Both the position numbers and the translations under genes were made by a program. From contig CP036279.1 in assembly GCA_007748055.1 (NCBI GenBank), positions 2,976,001 through 3,040,000 on the forward strand: a stretch of 64,000 bases of DNA, written 5' to 3'. Below the pieces are notes generated by a model that had not been told where the DNA came from, ran no database searches, and saw only the letters and a program-made list of their open reading frames with translations. Positions 8,161-16,980 of this stretch are shown piece by piece; positions within the stretch are counted from its first letter, which is position 1, and every line of letters begins with the position of its first letter. This stretch comes from Kolteria novifilia (GTDB taxonomy: Bacteria; Planctomycetota; Planctomycetia; Kolteriales; Kolteriaceae).

Positions 8161-8233
8161 GGGGCGATAGCTCAGCTGGGAGAGCGCGGCGTTCGCAATG
8201 CCGAGGTCGGGGGTTCGAATCCCCTTCGCTCCA
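8161..8233 (+). tRNA. tRNA-Ala (anticodon CGC)
   Basis: The 73-base sequence folds as a full cloverleaf. The acceptor stem GGGGCGA pairs with TCGCTCC and contains the G3:U70 wobble that identifies alanine tRNA. The D arm is GCTC...GAGC, the anticodon loop TTCGCAA gives CGC, and the T loop is TTCGAAT. The CCA end is not encoded. A short T-run (CTTTTT) just downstream may end transcription. Confidence 0.97.
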
Positions 8234-8400
8234 CTTTTTCCCCTCTCTATCCAGATCGTCTTTTCTCTCTCGATCTGGACATCCATTTTTTGCTGCTCGT
8301 GCACCGCCAAGACATGACGCTCGGGCGCCACCGGCTGCTTGTCAGCCGGTGAGAACAAGTCGCCCAACTATCAACCCGAATTTGGACGGTTGACGGTGCG

Positions 8401-8679
8401 CTAGATGCCCATGTGGCGCAAGAGTTCCACGAGCCGGGTCATCGCGCCCGCCAAGGTGGGGTGGGACTCCTCGAAACGGCTCGCCGCGTCGGTCAGCGGT
8501 TCGATGAGCGTGTCGTGCTGCGGTTCGTCGGCTGATTTCTCGGCGTCGAGCGTCGAATGAATGTCGACAATCGCTCCCTCGAGCATCGCCTTGACGTCGG
8601 GGGCGTCCGCCGGGACATCCTGAAGCTGCTGGTGGAGCTGCGCCAACGTTGCTTTGAGTTCCTCGACCTTGTCCGCCAT
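8401..8679 (-). CDS. DUF4404 family protein, 92 aa
   Basis: The start at 8679 gives MADKVEELKATLAQLHQQL, with AAGGGA about eight bases upstream. The sequence is helical, with the DUF4404-type pattern: LxxLHxxL at the start, a middle segment around DAPDVKAMLEGAIVDI, and the end FEESHPTLAGAMTRLVELLRHMGI. The family is small, soluble and of unknown function. It lies between tRNA-Ala and a divergent GNAT gene. A longer open frame to 8943 exists but its extra residues are not helical and overlap the divergent gene. Confidence 0.85.
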   Translation of the reverse strand: MADKVEELKATLAQLHQQLQDVPADAPDVKAMLEGAIVDIHSTLDAEKSADEPQHDTLIEPLTDAASRFEESHPTLAGAMTRLVELLRHMGI

Positions 8680-8905
8680 CGCCGCGTCCCTTTCTGGCTG
8701 GGGGCCCTCCGGGTCGATTCGACAACCTTGACCGACATCCCTCGCCCCATCTCCTTTCATACCACTGTGAGGCCCCCGTGGCGCGTGCTCGGCGCTCGGT
8801 TCTCGCTGACGCCGGCGGCCCGTCTCCGTAGGCTGCCCATATGCTGTCACCGAGGTTCCGCGAACGGGACCGACGTCACGAGAAACGCGAGCGAGCGAAC
8901 AAGCG

Positions 8906-9382
8906 ATGGTGAGTCTGAACATCGACCGAGCCGATTTGACCAAGCGGGCCGACCAGCAGGCGGTTCTCTCCTTGCTCGAGGGCTACGCTCGCGACCCGAT
9001 GGGGCTCAATGGAAGATTCCCGTTGCCCGGCGGCGTTATCGAGGGGCTTCGAAACCATCCCACGACCCACGTTTTCGTCGCGCGCGAGCGGGCGACGCCG
9101 GCTGGCTTGGCGGTTTGTTTCCTGGGATTCTCGACCTTCGCGGCGAAGCCACTGCTCAACGTCCACGATTTCTTCGTCGCGCCGGCCGCGCGTGGGAAGG
9201 GGGTCGGCGCCGCGTTGCTCGGGCACGTCGAGGCCGCGGCGCGGGCGATGGGCTGTTGCCGCTTGACGCTCGAAGTCCGCGCCGACAATCACCCCGCGAA
9301 GCGCCTCTACCAGCGCGTCGGTTTCGATCCGACCTCGGGAGTCCCCGGGGGGATGGGTTTCTGGGTCAAGGGACTCGTGTAG
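8906..9382 (+). CDS. GNAT family N-acetyltransferase, 158 aa
   Basis: GNAT enzymes transfer the acetyl group of acetyl-CoA to amines. The cofactor-binding motif A reads DFFVAPAARGKGVGAALL (about residues 90-107), with the R-G-K-G-V-G pyrophosphate loop. Motif B follows as EVRADNHPAKRLYQRVGF near residues 123-140. The length is typical of a single-domain GNAT. It is followed 56 bases later by the M20 peptidase gene on the same strand. The substrate cannot be told from sequence. Confidence 0.92.
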   Translation: MVSLNIDRADLTKRADQQAVLSLLEGYARDPMGLNGRFPLPGGVIEGLRNHPTTHVFVARERATPAGLAVCFLGFSTFAAKPLLNVHDFFVAPAARGKGVGAALLGHVEAAARAMGCCRLTLEVRADNHPAKRLYQRVGFDPTSGVPGGMGFWVKGLV

Positions 9383-9438
9383 ACTGGGAGAAGCGACGTT
9401 CGATCTACAAAAAGGTTTCCCCCTTTCGAAAGGAACCG

Positions 9439-10629
9439 ATGAGCGCGAATACTCTTCCCAAACGAGAACTGCTCAGCTTGGTGAAACAATTGATGGCGAT
9501 TCCCGGCCCGTCGGGAAAAGAGGAAGAGATCCTCGCGTTCATCGTCGAGAAGCTGACCAGAGCCGGACTGGCGCCGTCGGCGATGACCTACGACGATGCC
9601 CACAAGAAGAGTCCCTACGGCGGGGAGGTCGGTAATCTCATCGTCAAACTGCCGGGAACCTTTCGCGCGCCGCGGCGGATGATGCTCGCCCACGTCGATA
9701 CCGTCCCGCTCTGCGTCGGTTGCCAACCGATCGTCAGGGGCGACCGTATCGTCCCCAGGTCCTCGTCAACCGCGGTCGGGGCCGACAACCGCTCCGGCGT
9801 CGGGGTCGTGCTCTCGACGGCGCTGGCAATTCTCGAGCGAAACCTGCCGCATCCCCCGCTCACCTTCGCCTTCATGGTCCAGGAGGAGGTCGGGCTCGTT
9901 GGGGCCCGCCACCTGGCCGTGAACAAATTGGGCAAGCCGGAGATGGCCTTCAACTTCGATGGCGGGACCAATGAACGTCTGATCGTCGGCGCCACCGGGG
10001 CGACGCGCATGCAGATCGAGATCGACGGCATCGCCGCCCACGCCGGCGCTCACCCCGAGGACGGCGCCAGCGCGCTGGTGGTCGCGGCCGAGGCGCTCGC
10101 CAGCGTTCATCAAGAGGGGTGGCACGGGCTCGTTCAGAAGGGACGCAAGAAGGGGACCAGCAACGTCGGCATCCTGAACGGGGGCAGCGCGGTCAACGTC
10201 GTTCCCGATCACGCCTCGGTCCGCGCGGAAGCTCGCAGCCACGATGCCGCATTCCGCGAGCGGATCGTCAACGCCTACCGCAAGGCGTTCAACGCGGCCG
10301 CCAAGGGTGTCCGCAACGCCGCCAAAAAGCGGGCGTCGGTTCAGTTCTCGAGCCAGATGGACTACGAGGCATTTCGGCTCGACAAGTCGCAAGAGTGCCT
10401 CGCCATCGCCAAGCAGGTCCTGACGCTGGAGGGGCTCGATCCCGATCTTCACATTTCCGACGGCGGGCTCGACGCCAACTGGCTCAACGCTCACGGCATC
10501 CCCACCGTCACGCTCGGAGGCGGTCAGCACAACGCCCACACGGTGCGCGAGTTCCTCGACATTGACGAGTACCTCCGCGCCTGCACCATCGGACTGTCGC
10601 TCGCGGTACCACTCGACGAAGAGTTCTAG
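9439..10629 (+). CDS. M20 family metallopeptidase (peptidase T-like), 396 aa
   Basis: This is a two-zinc aminopeptidase or tripeptidase-type enzyme. Metal ligands are recognisable in order: His-x-Asp in LAHVDTVPL, Asp in VGADNRSGVG, the Glu-Glu pair in VQEEVGLVGA, Asp in FNFDGG, and the final His in GGGQHNAHTVREF. The dimerisation/lid domain lies between (about residues 195-300). The start at 9439 has AAAGGAACCG just upstream. A longer frame reading back to 8557 crosses the GNAT gene and is rejected. Peptidase T-like and PepV/DapE-like roles cannot be separated by eye. Confidence 0.9.
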   Translation: MSANTLPKRELLSLVKQLMAIPGPSGKEEEILAFIVEKLTRAGLAPSAMTYDDAHKKSPYGGEVGNLIVKLPGTFRAPRRMMLAHVDTVPLCVGCQPIVRGDRIVPRSSSTAVGADNRSGVGVVLSTALAILERNLPHPPLTFAFMVQEEVGLVGARHLAVNKLGKPEMAFNFDGGTNERLIVGATGATRMQIEIDGIAAHAGAHPEDGASALVVAAEALASVHQEGWHGLVQKGRKKGTSNVGILNGGSAVNVVPDHASVRAEARSHDAAFRERIVNAYRKAFNAAAKGVRNAAKKRASVQFSSQMDYEAFRLDKSQECLAIAKQVLTLEGLDPDLHISDGGLDANWLNAHGIPTVTLGGGQHNAHTVREFLDIDEYLRACTIGLSLAVPLDEEF

Positions 10630-10793
10630 CGAAACGTGCGATCAGCGCGCGGGGAACTACACTTGGGTGGTGCCGTTGATGTCATGTCACGAGTGGGATG
10701 TCCCCGCGTCGGACGATCCGGGCTGACGTTCGTTCAGTCCCTTGCCGACGACATGTCTTGTTCGGGGACCGGCGGATTATGGAGACCGACCCT

Positions 10794-10952
10794 ATGAAGC
10801 GTCAAGTCTATGTCATCGTCTCGACCGAGAACGGTGGAACCCACAATGTTCAAGGGATGCTCGAAGAGGGCTGGCGACCGGTGCGCGAGACTCCGATGGG
10901 AAGCGCCGGCGATTTCGCGTACGCCTTGGTTCTTCTCGAGAAGGACGTGTAA
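10794..10952 (+). CDS. DUF4177-like small protein, 52 aa
   Basis: The sequence starts MKRQVYVIVSTENGGTHN and continues with QGMLEEGWRPVRETPMG and YALVLLEKDV. This is the layout of DUF4177-type proteins: a beta strand, a helix ending in a Leu-x-x-x-Gly-Trp turn, and two closing strands. The ATG at 10794 has GGAG nine bases upstream; an ATG at 10779 is also in frame. It is a stand-alone small gene and its function is unknown. Confidence 0.55.
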   Translation: MKRQVYVIVSTENGGTHNVQGMLEEGWRPVRETPMGSAGDFAYALVLLEKDV

Positions 10953-11006
10953 ACCGTCGCGTCGTTTGGGACGCCGGGGTGTTCGGAAACAACAGATCCT
11001 CACACG

Positions 11007-11090
11007 CATGCCCACGAGGCGTGGGCATGTCACCCAACCCAGCGTGTTGCGGGCATGGCACCCAACCCAGCGTGTTGTGGGCATGGGATC
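11007..11090. repeat. Hairpin and 28-bp direct repeats at a convergent gene end
   Basis: A perfect hairpin with arms CATGCCCAC and GTGGGCATG and loop GAGGC lies at 11007-11029. It runs into two 28-base direct repeats starting GGGCATG at 11023 and 11051, with a third start at 11079. The site lies between the convergent 52-residue gene and the large membrane protein gene, so it may act as a two-way terminator. Confidence 0.65.
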
Positions 11091-11121
11091 TGAGAGTGTT
11101 TTCCGGACGGTTGGTGCGACC

Positions 11122-12864
11122 TCACCAGTGGGGGCGATGTCCGGGACCGGCCAGCCGGACCGGAGGGGGATCGAGAACGAAACCCGAACTCAAGTCGTCC
11201 GAACGCCGGAGCCGCAAGAGTGGATTGAAGAAAGGCGTGCAAGGGAGGGGCGCGTCCCAACAAAGCTTCCACTCTCGGGGCACCCACACCTGAAGTCCCG
11301 AGTCGGTCGTTAGCGGCGTCGCTCGTGCGACCGGCAGGGGATGAAAGCCAGCATCCTCTCCCGTCCCTTGGTAGGGATTCTTGATATTCGCCATCGCGAG
11401 CAACAGGACCGCGAGGGCCGTTGAGGATCGCCAACCCGGCCGCATGGCAATGTTCGCCCGGCTCAGCAGAAGCGAGAGCATCAGTCCCGCGGCAATCCAC
11501 CAATGAAAGAACCCGAATCGCTGGTCGGGAGCCGTGCCGAACCAACAGACGATTCCCACCAGCGCCGGCATCAGAAGCAGCAGGCTTCGCCGGGCGTCGC
11601 TGCTCAGTCGTCTCCACGCGAGCGGCAGCAGTAGCCCCGCCACGAGGACAAGTCCCGCCGGCACCAGCAGGTCGCGCTCCGCGAGACTCCACCAGCGTCC
11701 CAACCAGTTCCAGCCCTCCCAGCTCGCGCGCCGCATTGGGTCGAACGCCCATTCATGGACGCGGGCGAAGGCTCGGATGTGTTCTCGTTCCGCATCGACC
11801 AGTTCGCTCGGCACGCGCCACGGCACCGGCGCGGCGAGTAGGGTGCTCGGGTAGAGCGGATAGCCTGTCAGGAGGACGCCTCGCCCCAGCCAGGGGGCAA
11901 CCAGCAGCAACCCCGCACATGCCCAACCGATCAGGGCGTGACGGCGGTCGCAGGTACGACGGACGCCGACGACCAGTGTCACCAGCAGCAAAGAGGCGGC
12001 GACGACGTAGAAGAGCGCCGTCAGTTTCATCACCACCGCGAGCGCAAGCATCGTCGCGACGACGAGGAGTTCGTAGGAGCGGGTGGCGCTCGGCTCGTCG
12101 CGCATCTCCCAGTAGGCGAGCAACCGCCACGCGGCGATGTAGAGGGCGAGCGCGGGATGGGGATCGGTGTTGAAGGTCGAAATCCAGTGATTCGCCATTT
12201 GGATCGCCGAAACCAAGAGGATCCCGGCGAAGAGATCGCTCGTCCAACGCCGGTTCGAGCAACGCCAACGTTCCAGGCAGCAGATGCTCAGCACGACAAG
12301 ATTCACGAGTAGCAAGGAATTGCCGATGTGATGCGATCGACCCCGCCCGATGCCGGTATCGAGTAGAGCGCTGAAGAGGAGGCCCGACTGGTTGGAGCCA
12401 AGGCGAACGTGCAAATTGCCGAGCCCCGGAACGATCGCGTAGTCGGTCGTCCAGCGAATGACGTTTAGATGATACATGCCGCTGTCGATTGAGTTACAGG
12501 GGCCGATCGCGAGGTTCGCCAACCAAATCGCGGCGAGGACGATGCTCGTCACGGCGAGGGGGCTCGAGTTCAAGCCGCCACGCAGGAGACCAAGGATCTC
12601 GGCGACGCGTCCGTGGAAGCCCAGCCATGCGAGAGGAACGAGCAGGAGGTAGATCGCCTCCGTGACTGGAAAAAGGAAGTGCCACCACTGTAGCCCCGCG
12701 ATGGTGGCGGCCAGGCCCATCCAGAAGGCGACGAGCAACTGATCCATGTCGAGTCGGCGGATGCCAGCCAGACGCGCCACGGCCAGTCCGAGACCGATCA
12801 GCAGGGTCGAGAGGAGCGCCCAGGCCACGAGGACGGCGGCCATCGCGCTGATCATCGGGAACAT
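11122..12864 (-). CDS. Large polytopic membrane protein, LIC_10190-like, 580 aa
   Basis: At least ten hydrophobic segments are spread over residues 5-530. A conserved-looking polar loop, NSIDSGMYHLNVIRWTTDY followed by IVPGLGNLHVRLGSNQSG (about residues 123-160), resembles the extracytoplasmic loop of the LIC_10190 family and of GT-C glycosyltransferase-like membrane proteins. The C-terminus ends in a soluble basic tail. The function is unknown; envelope glycan or lipid-linked sugar work is only an inference from the fold type. It stands alone on the minus strand, with gene-poor repeat DNA upstream. Confidence 0.7.
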   Translation of the reverse strand: MFPMISAMAAVLVAWALLSTLLIGLGLAVARLAGIRRLDMDQLLVAFWMGLAATIAGLQWWHFLFPVTEAIYLLLVPLAWLGFHGRVAEILGLLRGGLNSSPLAVTSIVLAAIWLANLAIGPCNSIDSGMYHLNVIRWTTDYAIVPGLGNLHVRLGSNQSGLLFSALLDTGIGRGRSHHIGNSLLLVNLVVLSICCLERWRCSNRRWTSDLFAGILLVSAIQMANHWISTFNTDPHPALALYIAAWRLLAYWEMRDEPSATRSYELLVVATMLALAVVMKLTALFYVVAASLLLVTLVVGVRRTCDRRHALIGWACAGLLLVAPWLGRGVLLTGYPLYPSTLLAAPVPWRVPSELVDAEREHIRAFARVHEWAFDPMRRASWEGWNWLGRWWSLAERDLLVPAGLVLVAGLLLPLAWRRLSSDARRSLLLLMPALVGIVCWFGTAPDQRFGFFHWWIAAGLMLSLLLSRANIAMRPGWRSSTALAVLLLAMANIKNPYQGTGEDAGFHPLPVARATPLTTDSGLQVWVPREWKLCWDAPLPCTPFFNPLLRLRRSDDLSSGFVLDPPPVRLAGPGHRPHW

Positions 12865-13680
12865 TGGGGACTCCTTGTGCCCAGTGAACGCCGCGAACGT
12901 TCGGAGTGTTCATGAGACGACGTTCCCCTGCCACCAGTGCAGGCGAGACTTCGATGCGGGCCCGATTTCGGCCCAGATAGCCACTTTTCCCACCTGAGCG
13001 AAGCCCATTCTCCGCCTGCATCACTTGGAACGAGGGATATTCCAACCGTCGTCGTTACCCTAAGTTGAAACAACGCACCCGCTCCTCCACCCGACGACCG
13101 ACGACCGACGACCGACGAAGCGGCGGCCAAGTAATGCCTGGCACGTAAGTGCCAGGAGGACACGAGCGACGAGATGAGCCCCGACGGGGCGACATCGCTC
13201 TCCGAAAGCTCCCCCTTGTCCAAGGGGCGCTCCAATTGCTCCTCCTTGTCCAAGGGGCGCTCCAATTGCTCCTCCTTGTCCAAGGGGCGCTCCAATTGCT
13301 CACCCTTGTCCAAGGGGGAGAAGGAGGGGGTCTTAGGCAGCGCCCCGGAGGATCTCGCGAAGCCACGAGAGTCTTACCCTCTTTATGCCGGCGCCCCTTG
13401 AACCAGGGGGGCAGAGGAGAGCCACCAAAGGGGCGACGTCGTCCTGGGGCAAATTGATGATCGCGTGCATTTGTCCGAGGGCGTCGGAGGCATCACAACC
13501 GGAACAGTCGTCACTCTTTTCGCAGTTGTCAGAAGCTTGGCGGGCGGTCGAGTCGAAGCCCTGATCCGTTTCGTACCGATCGGTCGACAATCACAGAAGA
13601 CCCGAATCCGACGGTTCTTCTCGACGTAGGATGCGTCCCGATTGCGCCGGTGGGGTGGACGATGTCTTGGAAAGGATGCC
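12865..13680. other. Gene-poor region with microsatellite and hairpin repeats
   Basis: No gene can be supported in these 816 bases. A 7-bp tandem repeat (CGACGAC-type) lies at about 13091-13118. A perfect hairpin with arms CCTGGCAC and GTGCCAGG and loop GTAA is at 13137-13156. A 30-bp tandem repeat follows at 13209-13320. A minus-strand frame at 13333-13590 with a cluster of Cys residues could be a gene remnant but has no family match and begins with TTG. Confidence 0.5.
13209..13320. repeat. 30-bp tandem repeat built on a CCCCCTTGTCCAAGGGGG palindrome
   Basis: Three and a half units of 30 bases carry the near palindrome CCTTGTCCAAGG followed by GGCGCTCCAATTG. The array begins with CTCCCCC and ends with GGGGGAG, as if one palindrome had been opened and its middle multiplied. 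The same palindrome occurs singly near 55838, 58432, 60145 and 60447. Confidence 0.8.
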
Positions 13681-16600
13681 ATGCGCGTCTTGCGACTTGA
13701 CAGCACGCAATCGCTCGGTGTCACGCTGGCCGTGACGCTGCTGCTCACGCTCGTGGGCGGTTGCGGAAGGAACTACTACCGGAAGAAGGCCGACCGCGAG
13801 GCGACGCGGCTGGTCCGGCAGAAGTCCTACAACCCCCGCTGGCAGTTCTGCGACTTCGACGTCTATCCCGATCAGCGCTCGCGGCTCTTCTCGCCCTACA
13901 ACCCCAACGATCCGCCGATGCCTCCGGACGATCCGGCCTCGCATCAGTACATGCGCTGCGTTTACGGCATCAAGAACTTCAAGAAGTGGCGGCCCAACAG
14001 CCCGATTTCTTCCGTGGAGAACTCCGAATGGCTGCGGCTGTTGCCAACTTACGTACCGACCAACGAGGAAGGGCAAATTGTTCTCGATTTGCCGACCGCG
14101 GTGACACTGGCGCGGCTCAATCGACGTGAGTACCGCAGCGAGATCGAGACGATCTACCTCTCGGCCCTCGACGTCGCGTTCGAACGGTTCGCGTTCGATC
14201 TGAAGTTCGCCGGCGGCAACGATGTCATCGAGCAAGTGCAGGGGGATAAACCACGGGCGGTGATCGGAGCGACCGGTCCAGGGACCGGCAACTCGTTCAG
14301 CGTGCTTGACCTTCGCTCGAATTTCGAGGCGGAGCGGAACCTCGCTCGCGGTGGCTCGATCCTTGTCGGGGCGGCCAACTCGATCGTCTTCAACTTCGCC
14401 GGCCCCAACCATACGAACTTCGCGACCTCGATCCTCAGCTTCTCGGTGGTCCGTCGTTTTCTGCAGTTTGGCGGCAAAGCCTTCAATCTCGAACCGCTGA
14501 CGCTGGTCGAACGGCGCCTCTTGTCGAACCTTCGGTCATGGGCCCGGTTCGTCAATTCGCTCTACTTGAACGTCGCCTACGGCATCGGGACGACCGATGG
14601 CATCCAGCGTTTGGGCGGCTTCCAGGGTGGTGCGGGGCTGACCGGTTTCTCGGGCGTCGGCCAGGGTGGTTTCGGCGGCGTCGGCCAGGACCTCGGCGTC
14701 AACACGTTTGGTGGGGGAAGTCTCGCCGGAGGTGGCGGCGGAACCGGCACCGGCCTCGCGGGTGGCGGTGAAGGGACCGTCGGCGGCTACTATGGGCTCA
14801 TCCAGGTCATCTACGAAATTCAGCGGACCCAGGAGAGTCTCGACGCCCAGCTTCAAACGCTCGGGCTACTCGATGCCCTCTTCGAAGCGGGCCTGATCGA
14901 CCCCGTCCAGGTAGACGAGTTTCGGCAGAGTATCGAGACCGAACGCTCGAACCTGCTCCGCCGGCAGGTCAATTTCCAGGATCAATTTGAGAACTTCCTG
15001 GTGTCGACGCTCAATCTGCCGCCGTCGCTGCCTTGTGTCGTCGACGATTCGCTGTTGGCCGATTTCGAGTTCGTCGACCCGAGACTGATGGACGCCAATC
15101 GGGAGTTGGAGGGTCTTCTGGAGCGGACGGGTCGACTTCCCGTGAAGGCGACGAAGGAACAGCTCGATCCGATGCGTGATGAATTGTCGGGAGTGGTCCA
15201 TCGGGTCAATGACTTCTTCGTGGTGGTGGCGCGGGACTTGGCGGAGCTCGACGGAGCCGCCCCGGAGCGTCGCAAGCTCATCAAGACAGAGGCCGAACGC
15301 GAACAGTTTGATGTGGAAATCGCGCGGCTTCCCGACCGGATCGCCTCTCTTCGGGAGCGTTTTCGCACGAATCTCGCACGAATCGACGAGTTTGACGCGA
15401 TGGAATCGGCCGGAGAGAGTGCCGAAGCGGCGAACTTCCTGGTCGAGACGATTCGTCGGGTGAAGTCGCAGGTGAGCGAGATCCAACTTCTCGACGCGCG
15501 GCTTCGGCTTGAGAAGATCTACATTGTGCCGGTCAAGCTCGACTTCTGCGAGGCTTTCTCGATCGCTCGGCAGTACCGTCTGGACTGGATGAACGCCCGG
15601 GCCTCGGTCGTCGATCAGTGGCGATTGGTCGACTTGAACGCCAACCGGCTCAAGGCGTTGTTGGATCTCGAGGTCAACGGCGAACTGGGGACCGTCGGGA
15701 ATAATCCCGTCCGTTTCCGTAGTCCCAGCAGCAACTTGCAGGCACGGCTCACCTTCCGCGCTCCGCTGAACCGGTTCGCGGAGAAGAATACCTTCCGCCA
15801 GTCGCTGATCGATTACCAGCAGACGCGCCGCAGCTACATGGGATTCGTCGACCAGGTCTCGCTCGGATTGCGGCGGGAGTTGCGGCAGCTCGATCGTCTG
15901 GAAAAGAACCTCGAGATCCAACGGCGGGCGTTGATTCTGTCGATTCGCCGTGTCGATTTGACGTTGGATGAGCTGAATCAGCCCTTCAGTCCACCGTTGC
16001 CGGGTGAACCGCCGCAGCAGCTCAGCCCGACGTTGGCCCAGAACCTTCTGGCCGCGTTGGCGGACTTCCGCAATACCCAGAATAATTTTCTCAGCGTTTG
16101 GGTAAACTATGAGGCGATTCGACTCAACTTGCTGTTCGATCTGGGGTTGATGCGGGTCAACGACGACAATCTGTGGATTGAGGAACCGTTTGAGCAGTTG
16201 GTTGGGGAGGCGTTGGCGGGGTTGAAGTGTCCGGTCTCTTGTCCGCCTGGGGGCGAGCGGCCGATCAATGCTTTCTACGAACAGGTCGAAAAGTACGAGG
16301 ACGCGGTCCGCGACGTGGGGCCGATCGACGAGACCTCGGCGGAGGGGTATCTCGAGGTTCCGCCCGAGATCGAGGATTTGGCCGCCTTTTTGGACGAGAA
16401 TGAGGGCGAATCGGCACCGAAACGACACGATTTGGACGAAAACGAGACCAAAATCGTCAAGATCGGGTCCAAATCGGCGAGTTCCGAGCAAGCGGACGAG
16501 CCAACAACGGACATGATCGCGGAGCCTTCCGAGGCCGCTCCCAAGGAGTTGCCCTCGTGGTGGAATCGTCTCGTCGGCCGTCTTCGCGGAGAGAAGCCTG

Positions 16601-16980
16601 AGAACCAGATCCCGATCGCCGACCGCCAGGAGTTCCTCCAACGCCTCGGGGAGATCAAGTCGAGGCTCGACGAAGGCGAACGCTGGCACGACGTCGTGGT
16701 CGATCTCCGGATGAGTCCCGCGGAGGCGCTCGCGTATCAGCGGGCGATCAACTCGGTGATGCCCGAAGTGATTCGCCAGCAACCGGCCACGACGCGTCAT
16801 GTGGAGATGATCGCGTCGACCGCTGAAGAGACAAAAACGGTTCCTCTCGGATCACAAACGCCCCCTCGAGAGGACGGAACTGGTACAATTTCGGAAACTC
16901 CACCGGCTAAGGCTTGGAAACCGGTCGAGATCCTGCCACCAAGCGCACCGCTTTCACTAGAGGAAGACGACACCCCATGA
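13681..16980 (+). CDS. TolC-family outer-membrane efflux lipoprotein, very long, 1099 aa
   Basis: The protein forms the outer-membrane duct of a tripartite exporter. A lipoprotein signal is clear: a hydrophobic helix then LTLVGGC with the lipobox Cys at residue 28. TolC-type helical repeats are spread over about residues 125-870. At about twice the usual TolC length, it carries extra parts: a Tyr/Pro-rich start, a Gly-rich insert at about 300-370, and an acidic, probably disordered tail after 880. The start at 13681 follows GGAAAGGATGCC. Its stop overlaps the adaptor gene by ATGA, so the two are coupled. Which substrate is exported is unknown. Confidence 0.85.
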   Translation: MRVLRLDSTQSLGVTLAVTLLLTLVGGCGRNYYRKKADREATRLVRQKSYNPRWQFCDFDVYPDQRSRLFSPYNPNDPPMPPDDPASHQYMRCVYGIKNFKKWRPNSPISSVENSEWLRLLPTYVPTNEEGQIVLDLPTAVTLARLNRREYRSEIETIYLSALDVAFERFAFDLKFAGGNDVIEQVQGDKPRAVIGATGPGTGNSFSVLDLRSNFEAERNLARGGSILVGAANSIVFNFAGPNHTNFATSILSFSVVRRFLQFGGKAFNLEPLTLVERRLLSNLRSWARFVNSLYLNVAYGIGTTDGIQRLGGFQGGAGLTGFSGVGQGGFGGVGQDLGVNTFGGGSLAGGGGGTGTGLAGGGEGTVGGYYGLIQVIYEIQRTQESLDAQLQTLGLLDALFEAGLIDPVQVDEFRQSIETERSNLLRRQVNFQDQFENFLVSTLNLPPSLPCVVDDSLLADFEFVDPRLMDANRELEGLLERTGRLPVKATKEQLDPMRDELSGVVHRVNDFFVVVARDLAELDGAAPERRKLIKTEAEREQFDVEIARLPDRIASLRERFRTNLARIDEFDAMESAGESAEAANFLVETIRRVKSQVSEIQLLDARLRLEKIYIVPVKLDFCEAFSIARQYRLDWMNARASVVDQWRLVDLNANRLKALLDLEVNGELGTVGNNPVRFRSPSSNLQARLTFRAPLNRFAEKNTFRQSLIDYQQTRRSYMGFVDQVSLGLRRELRQLDRLEKNLEIQRRALILSIRRVDLTLDELNQPFSPPLPGEPPQQLSPTLAQNLLAALADFRNTQNNFLSVWVNYEAIRLNLLFDLGLMRVNDDNLWIEEPFEQLVGEALAGLKCPVSCPPGGERPINAFYEQVEKYEDAVRDVGPIDETSAEGYLEVPPEIEDLAAFLDENEGESAPKRHDLDENETKIVKIGSKSASSEQADEPTTDMIAEPSEAAPKELPSWWNRLVGRLRGEKPENQIPIADRQEFLQRLGEIKSRLDEGERWHDVVVDLRMSPAEALAYQRAINSVMPEVIRQQPATTRHVEMIASTAEETKTVPLGSQTPPREDGTGTISETPPAKAWKPVEILPPSAPLSLEEDDTP

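Noticed and set aside
8161-8400. tRNA-Ala as an integration site of a mobile island
   Set aside because: No integrase gene and no direct repeat of the tRNA 3' end were seen in the flanking sequence.
13333-13590. 85-codon minus-strand frame with a Cys cluster (CEKSDDCSGC)
   Set aside because: It starts with TTG without a clear ribosome site and runs into repeat DNA; no family is recognised. It could be a remnant, but the evidence is too thin for a gene call.
14866-16800. 644-codon open frame on the minus strand
   Set aside because: It is antisense to the long TolC gene and shows only His/Arg/Leu-rich shadow composition. The 629-codon frame at 17061-18950 is rejected for the same reason.
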